The notes under the pieces were generated by a model. The model saw only the letters and a program-made list of their open reading frames with translations. It was not told the origin of the DNA and made no database searches. A stretch of 64,000 bases of DNA from Pyxicephalus adspersus. Its lineage: Eukaryota > Chordata > Amphibia > Anura > Pyxicephalidae. The DNA is taken from NCBI RefSeq assembly GCF_032062135.1, contig NC_092862.1, positions 42,793,139 to 42,857,138 of the forward strand. Direction: 5' to 3'. Shown here one piece after another: positions 51,168 to 64,000 of this stretch (position 1 is the first letter of the stretch; the number at the start of each line of letters is the position of its first letter). Both the position numbers and the translations under genes were made by a program.

Positions 51168-53229
51168 GTAAACTCTGAGTATATTTCTCTTTCAAACTTC
51201 CGTTATTAGATCATTTGGATTCCACCTCGGAAGGTCACTGTTGGCTCCACACATTTTCTCAAGCCAATATACATTGACTTGATATTGATATTTTTGTCAT
51301 TTTGTTTTGGACTGTTTGTTTTGTCTTTTTACTCAAATTAAAGTCATTGATGAAGAATGATTTGCACACATCAATGCACAGATAATTATATTGTCCTGAC
51401 TAATTGCACTTGGCTTTGTTTTTCTTTAGTATTTCTGGATGGTAAGATCGTAAATGAACCTGCACTGCATTTTAACTTTAAGAAGTAAACATTCTACTTA
51501 GGAACAAACAACACACAATGCTTCATGGTCCTTTTGTTAGTCAGAAAAGCATATTCTGTTCCACTCATTTCATTTATTTTTGGTGCTGGACCCTTATTTG
51601 GTATCATGAATAAACTTCATCAGCCTCAGTCCCCACTGGCTAGTAAGTGTGTCTTTTCTGGCCATTGAATCAGTCAAGGAAAGAGTGGCTATAGAAAAGA
51701 AAAACAGTATATTACAGTGAGAATAAATCAGATTGGAAGTTAGCAGTAGATCCATGTTTTATAGAGCACAACTATTTTTATTTTACTTATTCCTAAAATG
51801 TAAGACCTCATTTCTCCTTTCTATAAGTACCTAAATCAACTGTCTTGCTGGGAGGGCATTCCAGTTAAGGTATCTTCTATCTGGATTCCTGCTTTTTCAT
51901 TATGTCACATATTATGATTCTTTTAAGCTGTAATGACTCTTTAGGTAGAGAAGAACTGTAGATTTACTTGACCTTGAAGTCATCCCAAAGGGGCCAAGAA
52001 GAACTTGACACAATATGCAAGCATACATAGACTACTTTTACAATAAATGTAAATTCACATCCTTGCTATATTGCAACCGCTAGCACCACCATCAGGCGCC
52101 TTGATCCTTAAGGATTGCAATACAAACATCTACTTGCTACCAGACTCCATTGTACTGTCCAAGTACTGTAATTGATGTGCCCTATCAATCACCTGTGATT
52201 CTGACTCCTCTGAATACTTCCTAATATACTTCTAACGTCATTGTTGGATGTCCCAAAGTCCTCTGAGGAAGCCTCTATGCGAAACGCATCAGGACACGAC
52301 ATCTATCTTTTCTCCAACTCCTATACGCTTAATTCTGCGTCCAAACATTGGAGTCAATGTCTAGCCTTTTGCACCCTCCTATGGCAGTTAGCCTAGGGAT
52401 TTAATGATAGTCTGTATTTATACACATGCTGTGTGATTCAACATTGTATAACCTTGTCTAAATTTATGTTGTTTAATACACTGCTGCATCACAAATACTC
52501 TTTCTCAGTCTTTTCATTTGAAATTCACATCCTAGTTTAGCTTCCTCCAGCTATGACATGTGAACCCTTGCTATGTCACATTGTCACTATCCGCAATTTA
52601 TAATGTACATTTCATGCATGCATGTTCAGATTTACCTTGTATTTATCTGTAAAAATAATTCTGATTTTTAATATCCAGTTATGCCCTTTTCAGATCCACA
52701 TATAGACTTTCGATCCCTGTTGTTTAATATTTGGGATTTCAGTAGGACGTCACAAAAATAGGTTGCAAACGATAGCCAATTATTTTTTTTAGTATACTTT
52801 ATAGCAGAATGCTTTTGGTCATAGTGTCTTTAACACAGGTGCACGCTTGTGATCATCAAATAACAAAACTCTCGCCATGTTCTTTATATACAGTATGACA
52901 GTGACCATGATAAAACACTACTATTGTGACATTTTGTGATCATTTGTTTAATTTTGTATTATTTTTTGCAATCCCACATTTCTTTGTAAAACTATTCAAA
53001 ACAATTACCTACTGTGATATTTTAGGATAGCATGGGGAATTTTTATTTCGCTGCCAGATCTGGCTCTTTGTATATTGCATCAAATAATGCCACAGGTTTA
53101 CATTAACTACAACTCTTGTGCCAGATACAGTTTGCTTCTTTGTGTTATGCCTTCTGATATATTAATCTATCACCTTAATTATAATTATTATAATTTCTTC
53201 TAACTACAACCAATATTTTTATTCTTTAG
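51168..53229 (+). other. cdh2: cdh2 intron 10
   Basis: This is a 2.06-kb phase-2 intron. Around 52250-52300 a stretch reading CTCTGAGGAAGC followed by GCGAAACGC resembles a motif that is common in vertebrate interspersed repeats, so about 52050-52520 may be an old element. No exon or terminal repeats could be defined. Confidence 0.75.
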
Positions 53230-53372
53230 ATATGCAAAGCTTTCAGACCCTGGGAATTGGCTTAAAATTGACCCCACAAATGGACAGATAACAACAATAG
53301 CTGTTTTGGACAGGGAATCCATGTATGTAAAAAACAACATGTACAATGCAACGTTTCTTGCAACCGATAGCG
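53230..53372 (+). CDS. cdh2: cdh2 exon 11: EC4
   Basis: This 143-bp exon enters in phase 2 and leaves in phase 1. The acceptor is TTCTTTAG ending at 53229 and the donor is GTAAGT at 53373. The translation reads [18 protein letters not shown], then [12 protein letters not shown] with the EC4 LDRE motif, then [15 protein letters not shown] with one NAT sequon and the acidic calcium-binding turn at its end. It is too short to appear as a long open frame but is unambiguous by family resemblance and by splice-phase continuity with exons 10 and 12. Confidence 0.96.
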
Positions 53373-54537
53373 GTAAGTGTTTACAGAAATTCATAATTAT
53401 TTAGCTTTTGAGTATGTCTTATTAGAATGTAATTAGGTCAGTTATGTTCACAGCCGAGAATGTGGCCTACATCTCATATTTTTGGAACACAGTAAATCTG
53501 ATTTTTTTTTTTTTTTGTGCACAATACATACTAATTATTTACATATTGACTTTTGTAAACGGTCTGCTGCTTTTTTAGAAAACAAAATTGACAGGTAAAC
53601 ATTTAATATTTTGTAATCACTTTCTATGTTTTTCTTATTTTATTGCCTATAATTCTTAATTTATGCTACAGAAAGCACCGCAGAATTCATGTAAATGAAT
53701 AAAATATATAAATATATATATTTATATTGATATTTTTATTACATAATTAAGCACTACTATGGCACCTTTATTTGAATAGATGTCAATTGCATACAAGATG
53801 TAGCTTTTTACCGACCAATTAGGTTCATTTTGCTGTTTTCATATACTAGGGTAATTTAGTCTGATTAGTTACTGTAGACAGCATGTTCATTTTGTAATAG
53901 GTTTTTTCTGTTGTATTCCATATATTTCCCATAAGTATAAAATGTAATTCCTTTACTTTTTTCACTACCATAAGTTCATTAGCTATCAGGATCATGGAAA
54001 AAAATGTATTTTCTCTAAATATTGCATTTAGGCCTATACATAATTTAGTCACTAATTACGGACTGGAGCTCTCTGCAGATATGAAACTCTTCCGTTAGTG
54101 TCAGTATCAGAAGACACATCCTGCTCAACATAATAAACACAAGGACCCAAGAGCACAGATTTGTGATGCTTATTAAGTCAACCTAACTGTGCATAATGCA
54201 ATTGGAACACTGAACAACTTTTTTTTCCATTTTGGGGGGGGGGGGGTTTGGTGCTAGCCTAATATTGGCTTAGTTGTATACTTTTGACTGCCTTGTTGAG
54301 TAAGGATAGAAAATACTGAAACCAGTTTTAATCCTTTACCTATATATTAAGTTAAATGACTGCTACAATTTTTATCTGATCCAGAGGTTTCAGATGTAAT
54401 TTAGATACTTGAGCAGTCAGGCTGCTGGAGATTAAGGACTAAAGAATAATATATACCCATTTTTTGTTAAATTCAGCTACATAAAATATAATAGTATGTG
54501 TTCATATTTTTAATTGTGTTCATTATATTTTAAATAG
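53373..54537 (+). other. cdh2: cdh2 intron 11
   Basis: This 1.17-kb phase-1 intron contains a run of 13 G (54234-54246) and AT-rich sequence. No exon or mobile element was recognised. Confidence 0.85.
54234..54246. repeat. G13 homopolymer
   Basis: Thirteen G in intron 11, about 290 bases before exon 12. Confidence 0.9.
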
Positions 54538-54771
54538 GCGTTCCCCCAATGAGCGGTACAGGCACTCTACAAATCTATTTGCTGGACATAAATGATAATG
54601 CCCCTCGTGTGTTTCCAAACGAAGTGGAAATTTGTGAACGACCAGATCCCAATGCAATCAATATTACAGCAGTAGATGCTGATATCAACCCCAATGCAGG
54701 ACCTTTTATCTTTGAGCTGCCATATAGCCCAATGGATATTAAGAAAAACTGGACAATAACTCGACTTAATG
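54538..54771 (+). CDS. cdh2: cdh2 exon 12: EC4-EC5 linker and EC5
   Basis: This 234-bp exon (phase 1 in, phase 1 out) has acceptor AAATAG ending at 54537 and donor GTAAGT at 54772. It begins [17 protein letters not shown], then the calcium linker [11 protein letters not shown], and enters EC5 with [16 protein letters not shown]. It ends [11 protein letters not shown]. It holds two sequons (NIT and NWT) and one of the conserved EC5 cysteines (in EICE). EC5 is the membrane-proximal ectodomain and is the least conserved between species, which fits the substitutions in the VFPNEVE and YSPMDIK segments. Confidence 0.95.
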
Positions 54772-55904
54772 GTAAGTTCAACATTAATATTTCATTTTCT
54801 GATCTGCTATCTACTGTTTTTCACATTGTGTTCAAAAAAGTAAATCTCTTTCCCACCCCCCTTCAATTCATTTACTTAAGGTCATTGAGTTTATGATAAG
54901 CTAGCACATGCATTAGTGAATGCAATTAGCCACCGTTTTATGGAAGGTTGCTTTTATTTAACATTTGGTGTTTTCAGTGTGAAAAATGACAAATCTGTTA
55001 TGTTCCCTATTTGGCTTTTATAATTGCTTTAAATATTGAGGAACTGTCTCAAACACCAGAAAAATCTGTCCCAAAAACATTCTGTTCTAACATTGGACAG
55101 GTTAGCACAGATTATAATTACAATTTGCTATCAATGCTGTCATTATTAACTACAATATTTCTGCCCAATGATTCTACAGAATGAAACCAAAGCTGCAGGA
55201 AAACATAGACAAGCATGGAATAATACAGTTATGTTTTTTTCCTTTTTGTAATCCTTAATTTGTCTTTGTATCAACCTATCAAAATTCTCTGTAAAGCAGA
55301 GGCAAAATGCAAGCTCTGTGACCTAGTCTGGTTCTACTGCAGTGCACAGGTTTTATCCAAAACCAGAACAAGGAGAAGGAGCAGAGAAATGACTTGATGA
55401 TGTTTTACTGCTTCTTTGCTCTCCAGAGAGAAGGTTGTTGTTTGCCAAGCTGTGCCATTGCTGCTATACTGTAGGGTGGGGAATTGATTGTGCTGTCTAG
55501 GTCACAAAACTTGATAAATAGAATTACGAGGTACAACAACTTCTGCAAAAATTTTAACTTTGTACTTAGTTTGTTTCCCGGAGGCTGGTTTTATTGCATT
55601 GCGATGTTGACTTTTTTGTCGTCATCAGGTGTCTTCTCTTCTTTTTCATCCCAATCAGAATCCTAAAACTAAGAAAATGAAAATATTTAAAGTATATCCT
55701 ACCATTTTAATTATTTTCTGGTTTTGGATACAGCGGGGAATATCTGAAACACATTTTAGGCAGTAAGAGAAATATCCCTTTGGGCAGTTTGGAAATCCCC
55801 TCTCAGAGACAGTTGCCCAGATGGAAGGTTTTTCCTCATCTTCTGTTCTGGTTGCAACTGCAAAATGTATGGAAATATAGGGCCTTGGGATATAGGGATT
55901 ATAG

Positions 55905-56032
55905 GGATTTGCTATTAGTTGGCAAATATTTTTAATCCTGGCTAGATCAATTCCATATTTGCTGTATCACTCATGATCTCCCTTGATAGTCTATCTTCTC
56001 GAGTTCTGGAGAGTTTTATTAAATCAGACCCA
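55905..56032 (+). mobile_element. Palindromic TIR element, copy 4 (half length)
   Basis: This copy holds only the centre and right arm: GCTATTAGTTGGCAAATA, ATCCTGGCTAGATCAATTCC, TGATAGTCTATCTTCTCGAG and GGAGAGTTTTATTAAATCAG. It lacks the left terminus, so it is a truncated copy or a deletion derivative of the family seen at 18121, 25847 and 40913. Confidence 0.65.
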
Positions 56033-57198
56033 TAGAATGGACAATACCTCACATGTGACGCATGTGTGTGGTGCATTACAAAATAGGAAAGTTTTGTCCT
56101 CCATTGCCATTAGTTTTGTTAAGGCCTCGACAAGCATGGACACCGTCCTTACTTGCCTAGTGAAATGTATTTTCTCTGTGTATCAATTAATTTAAAAAGT
56201 CAAATTTTATAAATTATATATATACAAATTTATACCAAATAATGTAAGTACAATACAGTTTCTAAAATTACTTGGAGATAAAAAAAAGGTATTAAAGTAA
56301 TTTAAACAAATCACTCAAGGTGGTAATCACCTGCAGTTGTAGAAAAAAAAAACTTTTGTATGAATAATCTTGCATCCAACAGTAGTTAAATGCAACTAAT
56401 CAGGAAAGTGTTTTGTTCTCAGGCTTTGTCTATTAGACCGGTTTTATTAATTTGGACAAAAGAAGCCTGCTGCTACAACTGCACTTCTTCCCGCAGTTGT
56501 TTAATGCTACAAAATAAAATATTGTTGATTGTTTTGTTACGTATTATTATTGTTTTTTATGTAAAAACTGCAAGCAAAGTTGTGAAAAATAACCTGCTAT
56601 TATTTAGCATTGTGCCACGGGATATTATGTGCATTCTTTTTTTAGTTGGTTTTGTTATCTACAAAATATTTTGCAGAGGTTTATATAGAAATGTACTCTT
56701 TTGTGCTTTTTTACAGGGGAATATTATAGCTTGTATAAAAGTTGTTTTGTTACAAAAGAACTGGGTAACACTTACAAAATATCTTTTATGTGCTATAGTT
56801 TCCTAATATAAGAGTTTTGCTGCATGCAGTAGTAGAGGGAGTATGCCTTTTGTTTTCTGAATGTAATAAAAAGAGAAAGCTGTATAAAGAGAGTAACGCG
56901 TTGCTTTTTAAAGTGAACCTGTGCTTTGTCTGGGCAAGGCAGTCTGTTTGGAAGAATGGAATGTCTAAACATTTACACTGTAATCCAGACTGCTTTTTTT
57001 GTTGCTAATCCACTTTTGTTGAGGAAAAAACAATACCATTTGGGCGATATATGCTCTTTTCAAAGATTTTAAGAAACGTTGTTATTCCATACCTTTCACT
57101 GACCAGAAGGAAAAGCTGTTTGTTTGCTTTATCAGTTGGCCTACTCTAATGAAAACAGTTACCGCATCTGAAACCCCATTTGACTCGTGTAGCAACTG

Positions 57199-57200
57199 TA

Positions 57201-57262
<62 letters not shown>
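57199..57262. repeat. (TG)n(TA)n microsatellite
   Basis: A TG run of about 22 bases passes directly into a TA run of about 42 bases. Alternating purine-pyrimidine tracts of this length can adopt non-B structure. Confidence 0.97.
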
Positions 57263-57267
<5 letters not shown>

Positions 57268-58208
57268 TATTGTTTTTAAAAGTTTAGTTAACCTGAAAAA
57301 AATGAAAAAATTGGAACTGTTTCTGTGAAATTAGGCAGCTTTAACTTAGTAATTTGAGCCAATTAACAGCACTCTCCCCAGTAGCACATACATTTCCTCT
57401 GCATCCCCCCATCCTTTTCCACACCAAGGAGTTGAGGCAGATGTCTGTATGGACAAGCCAGAGAACAACAATGTGAAATTCTACTTAGCAAGTGTTGCAA
57501 ATACTATACTGGAAAAAATAGCATATATTTTTTTTTCTTAAATGTACATTTACCAATTTTTATTGATTTTCAGTTTAGTTGGTATAGCAGCTTTCTGACT
57601 AGGTGATAGTACCCTTCGCGAATACTAATAAATAAGTCTTCTTTTCATAGTATGAGGTTAGATTGGCTATAAACAGTTTGATGAAAGCTATTGATGCTCC
57701 ATCTTTCAAGCATTTCTGATGTTCTAGAGGTCAATAAGAAGGAATAATTTCCCCTGAGGAAATGATCAAAGTAGAATGCATATACCATTAATGAGAATTC
57801 AGATGCTTATAAAAACCATTTGAGGATGGGCAGATAGTTCCACACCTGAGATTCATGGGAACATATCTGCTGGCCCATGGCAAAACCTTATTAATGTTAA
57901 GATTTGTTAACTGAATACTGGTCTTACAGTCATGGCAAGAAAGTGCCAGGTGCAAAAATGCACTATGGCCATATTCGTCTTCTTGGTCTTTTTTTTTTTT
58001 TTATTATTTTTTTTTTTTTACAGCAGACATAGAACATTGCCTCAGGTTAAGCTTTAGGTGAACTGATAGTCACATCTCAGTAGACAAAAATAGATAATCA
58101 ACTCACCTACATGCTCTTACATGTAAGAGAAAGTTCGCCCTTGTATGCAATCAAATGTGATAGCAATTGACATCAATAATGTTATATTCTTTTTTTGGTT
58201 TTGTGTAG

Positions 58209-58442
58209 GTGATCATGCCCAGCTCAGCCTGAAAATTGGATCTCTTGATGATGGAATCTATACCATCCCAATACAAATAACAGATTCAGGAAACCCTTCA
58301 ATGTCAAACACATCTTACTTACGTGTAAAAGTCTGCTCTTGTGACATGAATGGATACTGTAGCGGAGTCGCTCCTATTATTGGAACTGGCCTTGGAACAG
58401 GAGCCATCATTGCAATTCTTCTGTGTATCATCATTCTACTCA
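58209..58442 (+). CDS. cdh2: cdh2 exon 13: EC5 end, membrane-proximal cysteines and transmembrane helix
   Basis: This 234-bp exon (phase 1 both sides) has acceptor GTGTAG ending at 58208 and donor GTAAGT at 58443. The translation begins [17 protein letters not shown] and continues [13 protein letters not shown] with one NTS sequon. The cysteine cluster [10 protein letters not shown] provides three of the conserved EC5 cysteines. [20 protein letters not shown] is the first part of the single membrane-spanning helix, which exon 14 completes. This order of cysteine motif then a [10 protein letters not shown] helix is typical of N- and R-cadherin. Confidence 0.96.
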
Positions 58443-59326
58443 GTAAGTGAACTTCCTGTAGCAGCAAAATATATAATGTTTGGTATTCATAGGAAATTTG
58501 CTATCATGTAACAAGATGTAAACCCACAAAAATAAGCAAACTGGTTACTAAATGAAGTACAGAAGACAGGCTTTGTGAAAGCTTAGTGCAGTGTGTGAGT
58601 ACGGTATGCACCAAATGCATTTGGAATTTTCGCTCTATATAATATACACCTTATTTTGTTGAGACAGACAAGGTTGAAAGCTTTTACTTTACAAGTTTTA
58701 ATTGGAAAGAAAAAGTGAGAATTAGATAAAATGCAGTTTAGTGATTTTCCCATCATTATGTAAATAGCACATCCCCAGACATTAGCCCAAAAAGTGTTAT
58801 TTTCACATAACATAGAAGAGCGATAAGTCCAAAGTCAAACTTCAGTTAGGAAAAGCTTACTTTATGACACAAAGGTAAAAATAAGCTGAAAAGTTTGTTA
58901 GTGTAGCACTAAGATAAGAATAAGAAGAGTCAGAGTAAGTAGAATGGAATAGTTGTAAAGGTTTAGTTTGTGTAGATTTGCAATCACAAAGAGCAGTTAA
59001 TGCCAGTGTCCCTCAGGGCAACCAGTCTGTTTTTTAGAACTTTGGAGTTTATAAGGAGGCTTCTTTTTATTTCATTTATTGATTTTGCTTTGGGATAGAA
59101 AACTGAAATTTTAGCACTTTTTAAAGCATTCTTTTAGTGGTAGTTAACAAATTATACACTATAATTATACCTACCTAAAATTTAGTGATTACCAAACACT
59201 GTAAAGTCCAAGGGGGTAACATAATATAAACATATATTTACAGAAATATACGTTACAAACTGAATGTTTAGACATTTTTTACTAAAATGGAATGTATTAC
59301 GTAGTATGTCTGGAAGGTAAAAGAAA

Positions 59327-59366
59327 CACTAAAAGAAAATCACTAAAAGAAATCACTAAAAGAAAA
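59327..59366 (+). repeat. Imperfect tandem repeat, 13-bp unit x3
   Basis: Three consecutive units close to CACTAAAAGAAAAT occur in an A-rich stretch with small length differences. It is a local slippage repeat of no evident function. Confidence 0.75.
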
Positions 59367-62300
59367 GCAGTATCAGGCTACCATGGAAACAATAAATAAT
59401 TAATTTCTAACCCCAGCAAATCTCTAGTTGCATTGCAAGTCCTGAGCAGTGATCTTGTAATCTAGCACCACTAATCCTTTAATGAATGCAGGGCATGATC
59501 TGCAGAAAGGAGTGCAGGTTCTTTTAAGGTTGGCTCCCAGAGAACGATGGCTAGCCTAAAAACAGACCCCATCTTTAGCTCAAAAGACCCCATATGGCAT
59601 AGAATCAGCGGCACTGAAGGCTGTAAACACCTCGCACGTGTATCGCCTTACAAGTGGGGAATTGCTGGGGTCATAAGACTCATATTGATTGTTTACAATA
59701 CAGCCGGCTGCTACCGTAGTCATTTTTACATGAAGTTTTCCTCTTACAAATTATGTAGTAGAAACATAAATATTCAGTTAGTGTCATGTGGGTTGAGGCC
59801 AGATCCAACCTTTTTCTTTTTTTTTTATACTTATTTCAAGATTTGTTAGCACATTTTAAAAGAGATGGTGTATTTACTTCATTTAAACAAGCTGGTAACC
59901 TAATTTATGTTATATCTTTTTTTCCTGCTGTCTAATGATAAAATTTTAATATTTGAAGGAAAGAGCATTTTGAACACAGTTGAAGTGTTTACAAGTGCTA
60001 AATGACATCTGAACCTTTAATACTCAATTTTTCCCCTGGTTGAAAATGAACTCAGGTCACATATAAAAGTCACAAATGAATGCAGCCAATGCATTCCTTT
60101 ATACATCATTAAATGTATTTATTTTTAAATATTTTTATTGGCAAAGTAAAAAAAATACAGTAAACCTTAGAACAATATCAATAAAGTGCACACAGTTACA
60201 ATAATATAGTATAATAGTATACATTTCAAAGAATATCAAAAGATATCAAAATACAGAAGCAAAGAACCATGTAATCAGTGCACTGTGGTGAACAACATTT
60301 CACTCTGCGTTTCTTTCATTTTTCCGTTTTCTTTATGAGTACAGGTACATTTTTTGCATAACAACAAATTGAGGGAATGGTAAAAGACCCAATAAATGTA
60401 TTTTTAAAATGCAACTGTATTGTGACTTGGAATAAGCCTCCTGTATTCCCCTGTACAGTAGCATTTAAACTGATAGGAACAAGGTGCAGAGGGCTGACTT
60501 TATCAAACTGCTTCTGCTCTTTTACTGCCCAGTTAGCAGGCCTGGGATGGGGGGAGAAATCTACAGTTCTATCTTGTATGTTGTGTTATCAACCTGGCTG
60601 TATAAATTTTATAGCAGAATGGACAAAAAAATCCTTTGGCAGTTAAAATAGCCACTTACACTTTTTTTCTTCATTATCTTTATTAAATTGTTAGCCAGGA
60701 GTTACGCTTTAATTTGGTAATGATTCCATGTTTACCATATAGAGGCACATAAAATTATAACCTCCCCCAATCATTGAATGGACGTGTTCATCATCTTGAT
60801 ATGAGCTTTCCTAAAAATCTAGCTCTGGTACAGCCATTTTCCCACCATGTCAGATCACTGAACAATCACCCTTTTCTTTACCCTCTACTTAGAGCAGAAC
60901 CGCTCTGCCTGTGCTTGTTCGTTTTATTGGAAAGTATTGCATCCATCTCCAGAGACTGGAATTGCGTGCGTACAAAGCTTTAGACTTGACAGTGTCAAAA
61001 TACACTTTCTAAACACTTTCTAAACCTTCCTAATCCAAGTACACATCTACCTATCCGAACCTTTTGCTCATAGCATTTGTATCACAACAATAAAAGCCTG
61101 TTTTCAAGTTTACTAGGAGTGTTCATTTCATGCCTAAATGCATTGCATTAGCTAGGTACTCAAGAAATTGTTTAGGAAACTAATAGCTACCTAATAAGAG
61201 ACTCTACTACTTATTACCTCCTGTATGATCATCAGTAAGATGCTAGACTCACTTTCAGATTAAACGCAAGTAAATGTAACTTAGCTTCTGACTTGTGAAA
61301 TAGATTTTCCTTTCTTTTATGTGGAAATCTACTACTGGTAGTGCTCAGCTTGATAATTTATTGTTTGGAAGATTGGTAAAGCTGGTTCCATTATTCTTCC
61401 TACATAAGGTTTCTCAGACACATAATAGAAAGGATAACTTATAAAAAAAAGCATATTGGTCTTGCTCTCAGGCTTTTGATAAAGGCCCAGAGATTAAGTC
61501 ATAAACATTGATTAAAAAATAATGTTATTTTGAAAATGATTCAGGTATTCTACCTGCTTCCTTAGAAAAGAGGTGGGTTGTGTGCACTTTTGGTCATAAA
61601 TTGCCCGAGTAATGAGTGATGAGCATTTGCATGTTTTTAGAATTATAATAAAGTTTACTTTATATATAAAAATAAAAATGGAACAATGTATCTGCTACAA
61701 CTTCCAATCACAAACATAGCAATGCTCAATTCTAAGCAGCGATCCGCAAGCCACATAAACAATTCTACAATGCTACATTTTACCTTAGTACCGCTTAGCT
61801 TACTGTGATGGATTGCAGTATCTTCTCAATTCATGTCATGTGTTATGGGAAAAGCATTGTTCTAAGTTTGTGACTTACCAGACCAAGTGTGCTTTATTTC
61901 ATATTTTGTTCTGATATAAAATGGTATGGTAAATCTTCTTTTGCCTGCTATTTGAACACAGGGCTATGATAGATAGAGACTTCAAAAAAGTAGAAAATCT
62001 ACACAGAAAGTAGTGTTATGGTCATAATACTTGATAGTATTTAGAACACCAACGCTGCAATTCATAATTAATTGAAGTAAATTTTGTAATTTTTAAAACA
62101 TACAAATTTTTGCAACTCGTGTCAAGTCAAACACAATAGTGTTATTTTATATAACACTATATAACCCGAAAATAATTGAGAGTGGAGAATATACAAGGAG
62201 CTGGTGGATTTGATTCACAATTCAGCACATTGATTTGTTTTTACAAATTTTAAAATTTGAATTGTGACAATGACTTTGACTTAATAAGTCATGAAAGTCA

Positions 62301-62516
62301 TGACAGCATTTCTTGGTGTGTGGTTTATAATGAAAAGAAAATAAAATAAACCTTGGCACACAGAAAGAGTGATAAACGATGCAAGGAACATTTGATTCCC
62401 CAGGATCTACTGTCATTCCCTCTTATCCAGACATGATTTATTGTGTCTAACAAAATACTGAAAAATGCAAATCTCAGTGATACAGAGAGACAACAGATCC
62501 ACCTTTGTTGTTAAAA

Positions 62517-62518
<2 letters not shown>

Positions 62519-62559
<41 letters not shown>
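62519..62559. repeat. (TA)n microsatellite
   Basis: An uninterrupted TA run of about 41 bases in intron 13. Confidence 0.97.
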
Positions 62560-62562
<3 letters not shown>

Positions 62563-63561
62563 CATACATATAACATTATAACATACAGACAACACTAAAC
62601 ATAAAGTATAGTGTTATTTTTTATATGTTTCCTTCAAAAGCATACAGTCCTAAATAGCTATTTAAATATATATTTATAGTATTGCCTGTGAGTAATCTAC
62701 TAGATATTCTAAAGGCCTTTTATAGAATGCGTGACATATGTTCAGAAAACAGTATCAAACTATCCTCATCAAACAATTGTGACAGTACTTGTGCCGCTTC
62801 ATTGCTAAGGGTAACTTCTTTTCTAACTTATGCAATGTTTAGCTCTATTTCTGCAGTGGGAAGAAAATGACAAAAATTAGTTATACTCTGAAATGACTTT
62901 ACAAAACTGTGTATCATATACATCTGTCCAGAGATAGGTGTGCTGACATGTCTAAACATACATTGGTGGCAGTTTCTTGCCACTGGCACATGTCAACGGA
63001 TAAGATTTATTCCAATGGGATTACTAAAAAGTAGAGACACAATTGTGTTTATTTGTATTGCATATGCAAAATACCGCAGTTGTACTTTTAGTTTGATACC
63101 AAAGAATGTGCCAACATTAGGAATATAAATAGATAAGACAAGAAAACTGCAATTTAATAAAATACCCTTTCATTGTCAGGGTACATGTTGGATAAAACAT
63201 CTGCAGTACAAATGATATACAGTATCTTCACTTGTTTTTGTGTTCCAAAGATGTGTTTAACAGTCGGTACAACCGATGTAAGCAAATTGATTTACTTGTT
63301 CAAGTTGTTAAAGTGTATTAATATTTAAAGGCCTTAGTTAAACTAATTGCCTTACTTAATTTGTCTGCAAGAGAAATCAGATATGTTTAGCGCAAGATTT
63401 GGAAACAATTGGGTGAAATTTCCATTATGGGTGCAAGCCAAATATCACATTACTATTAGTCTTCCTCCCTATCTAATGAATCTGCTGGTGCCTTAGTCAC
63501 ACACTGCAATCAGCAAATGTGTTATTTAATTTACAAGCAGTTTTATATTTCAGACATTTAA

Positions 63562-64000
<439 letters not shown>

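Larger units (their letters stand above)
54772..58208 (+). other. cdh2: cdh2 intron 12
   Basis: This 3.4-kb phase-1 intron contains a half-length copy of the palindromic TIR element (55905-56032) and a TG-then-TA microsatellite (57199-57262). Long T-rich runs lie near 57990-58020, before the acceptor TGTGTAG at 58208. Open frames near 56390-57008 show no resemblance to a known family. Confidence 0.85.

Noticed and set aside
52250..52300. CTCTGAGGAAGC...GCGAAACGC motif resembling a widespread vertebrate repeat
   Set aside because: Element borders could not be defined; it is mentioned only in the intron description.
56390..57008. Adjacent plus-strand frames of 138 and 63 codons in intron 12
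   Set aside because: They are hydrophobic, low-complexity translations of T-rich sequence without recognisable domains.

Overview
This window is a piece of a vertebrate nuclear genome. It is AT-rich and intron-dominated, with many microsatellites and several families of short interspersed elements. Twelve short coding blocks, each bounded by AG/GT splice sites, lie on the + strand between 21432 and 63723. Their conceptual translations join in frame and read as a classical type I cadherin. I identify it as cdh2 (N-cadherin) and not cdh4 (R-cadherin) from the EC1-EC2 wording and the overall closeness to mammalian N-cadherin. The repeat families and the moderate divergence from mammalian N-cadherin suggest an amphibian, probably a frog. 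That assignment is an inference and could not be tested by search. || Layout: 1-21431 is the 3' part of a very long intron, matching intron 2 of the 16-exon vertebrate CDH2 gene; exons 1 and 2 (signal peptide and start of the prodomain) must lie upstream. Exon 3 (21432-21658) carries the prodomain. Exon 4 (26647-26790) carries the end of the prodomain, the furin site and the Trp2-containing mature N-terminus. Exons 5-12 (27921-54771) carry EC1 to EC5. Exon 13 (58209-58442) carries the end of EC5, the membrane-proximal cysteines and most of the membrane helix. Exon 14 (63584-63723) carries the end of the helix and the juxtamembrane p120-catenin-binding region. Exons 15-16 (beta-catenin-binding tail, stop codon, 3' UTR) lie beyond the right edge. 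Together the exons supply 2174 coding bases, about 725 residues, with no frameshift or in-frame stop and with intron phases compatible throughout. || The introns hold non-autonomous DNA transposons: an hAT-like element at 38355-38717, an hAT-like candidate at 45639-45961, a TTAA-flanked piggyBac-like element at 47911-48027, and four copies of a palindromic terminal-inverted-repeat family. They also hold three copies of a conserved short repeat with a CAGCGCTGTAC core, TA/TG microsatellites, and a few possible decayed coding fragments that I could not identify. Several complex non-repetitive stretches in introns 2 and 8 look like candidate conserved enhancers, but only cross-species alignment can show that. 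|| No RNA gene, CRISPR array, complete second gene or recognisably new multi-gene system was found. The most unusual coding-level candidate is a possible 90-bp, phase-0 cassette exon in intron 4 (27545-27634); it is unproven.
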